This document shows positions 5,006 to 5,295 of a stretch of DNA of 5,295 nt, piece after piece; within the stretch, counting starts at the first letter, position 1, and every line of letters starts with the position of its first letter. The position numbers and the translations under genes are program-made. The notes below the pieces were generated by a model. The model was not told the origin of the DNA. It made no database searches and saw nothing but the letters and a program-made list of their open reading frames with translations. Origin of the DNA: Campylobacteraceae bacterium (GTDB taxonomy: Bacteria > Campylobacterota > Campylobacteria > Campylobacterales > Sulfurovaceae); contig JALVQH010000158.1 in the NCBI GenBank assembly GCA_027031505.1, forward strand, positions 1 to 5,295, written 5' to 3'.

Positions 5006-5295
5006 ATGGGTACATTTGTCAACAACCTCACCGAGTTTAACGCTTATTGTGACGAAAACGAAGTAGAATTCGTCGATTTCCGTTTCACCGATATCAAAGG
5101 GGCATGGCACCATATCAGTTATCGCCGCAGTGCTGTCGATGACGCCATGCTCGAAAACGGTATCCCGTTTGATGGTTCCTCCATTGAGAGCTGGCAGCCG
5201 ATCAACCAGTCAGATATGCTCCTCAAACCCGATGTCCCGACGGCGTTCATGGATCCGTTTACCGCCGATCCTACCGTGATCGTCATCTGCGATGT
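5006..5295 (+). CDS. glnA: Glutamine synthetase type I, N-terminal part (cut by window end)
   Basis: Ninety-six complete codons of a gene that continues past the window edge; the full enzyme is normally about 470 residues. Glutamine synthetase makes glutamine from glutamate, ammonia and ATP in the cytoplasm as a dodecamer and is the main entry of ammonia into metabolism. The visible part is the N-terminal beta-grasp domain: EVEFVDFRFTDIKGAWHH near residues 19-36, then the conserved signature PFDGSSIESWQ (about 54-64) and SDMLLKPD (about 68-75). The wording of these motifs is very close to what I recall for Sulfurimonas- and Sulfurovum-type GlnA, which is the main clue to the organism. The active-site glutamates and the adenylylation tyrosine lie beyond the window. 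Confidence 0.95.
   Translation, partial: MGTFVNNLTEFNAYCDENEVEFVDFRFTDIKGAWHHISYRRSAVDDAMLENGIPFDGSSIESWQPINQSDMLLKPDVPTAFMDPFTADPTVIVICD

Overview
This window looks like chromosomal DNA from a bacterium of the Campylobacterota, of the Sulfurovum, Sulfurimonas or Nitratifractor type. The evidence is the N-terminus of type I glutamine synthetase at the right edge and the PHP-family phosphatase beside it, both of which read like that group's versions. The moderately high GC of the coding regions would suit the higher-GC members. This placement comes from recall of family sequences, not from a search.

Left edge (1-156): an imperfect palindrome at 5-73 made of two inverted REP-like hairpins (a REPIN), then about 80 bp with no recognisable content.

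Left-centre (157-3858, minus strand): a two-gene operon read right to left. The first gene encodes an exported modular protein of about 1,085 residues. Its modules are a signal peptide, a ricin-type beta-trefoil-like region, a cellulase N-terminal Ig-like domain, a GH9 glycoside hydrolase domain, a beta/gamma-crystallin-like module, an F5/8 type C (F-type-lectin-like) domain, a Gly/Asp/Asn-rich linker, and a C-terminal sorting tail with a Gly-Gly-Gly-Cys motif, one hydrophobic helix and an Arg cluster. The second gene begins at the base after the first gene's stop (TAAATG). It encodes a small CPBP/Rce1-type glutamic intramembrane protease with all its catalytic motifs. Cys-containing C-terminal sorting signals are predicted to be processed by proteases of this family (the MYXO-/JDVT-CTERM and myxosortase/MrtJ-like systems). 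The pair therefore looks like a self-contained surface-anchoring unit: a carbohydrate-active cargo plus its own sorting protease.

Divergent intergenic region (3859-4154): unusually rich in small structures. It holds three 9-bp tandem repeats, a perfect 14-bp inverted repeat (arms 3912-3925 and 4043-4056, containing Fur-like GATAAT hexamers), a 36-codon remnant of a helix-turn-helix protein filling the space between the arms, eight degenerate heptamer repeats (4080-4135), and a -10 box placed so close to the next ATG that its mRNA may be leaderless.

Right part (4155-5295, plus strand): a PHP-family histidinol-phosphatase-like gene, then glnA, which has its own apparent -10 box and a good ribosome binding site and is cut by the window end. 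These two look like ordinary core metabolism (histidine biosynthesis, ammonia assimilation). The operon to their left looks accessory, and the repeats and the HTH remnant suggest past REP/RAYT-type activity around it.
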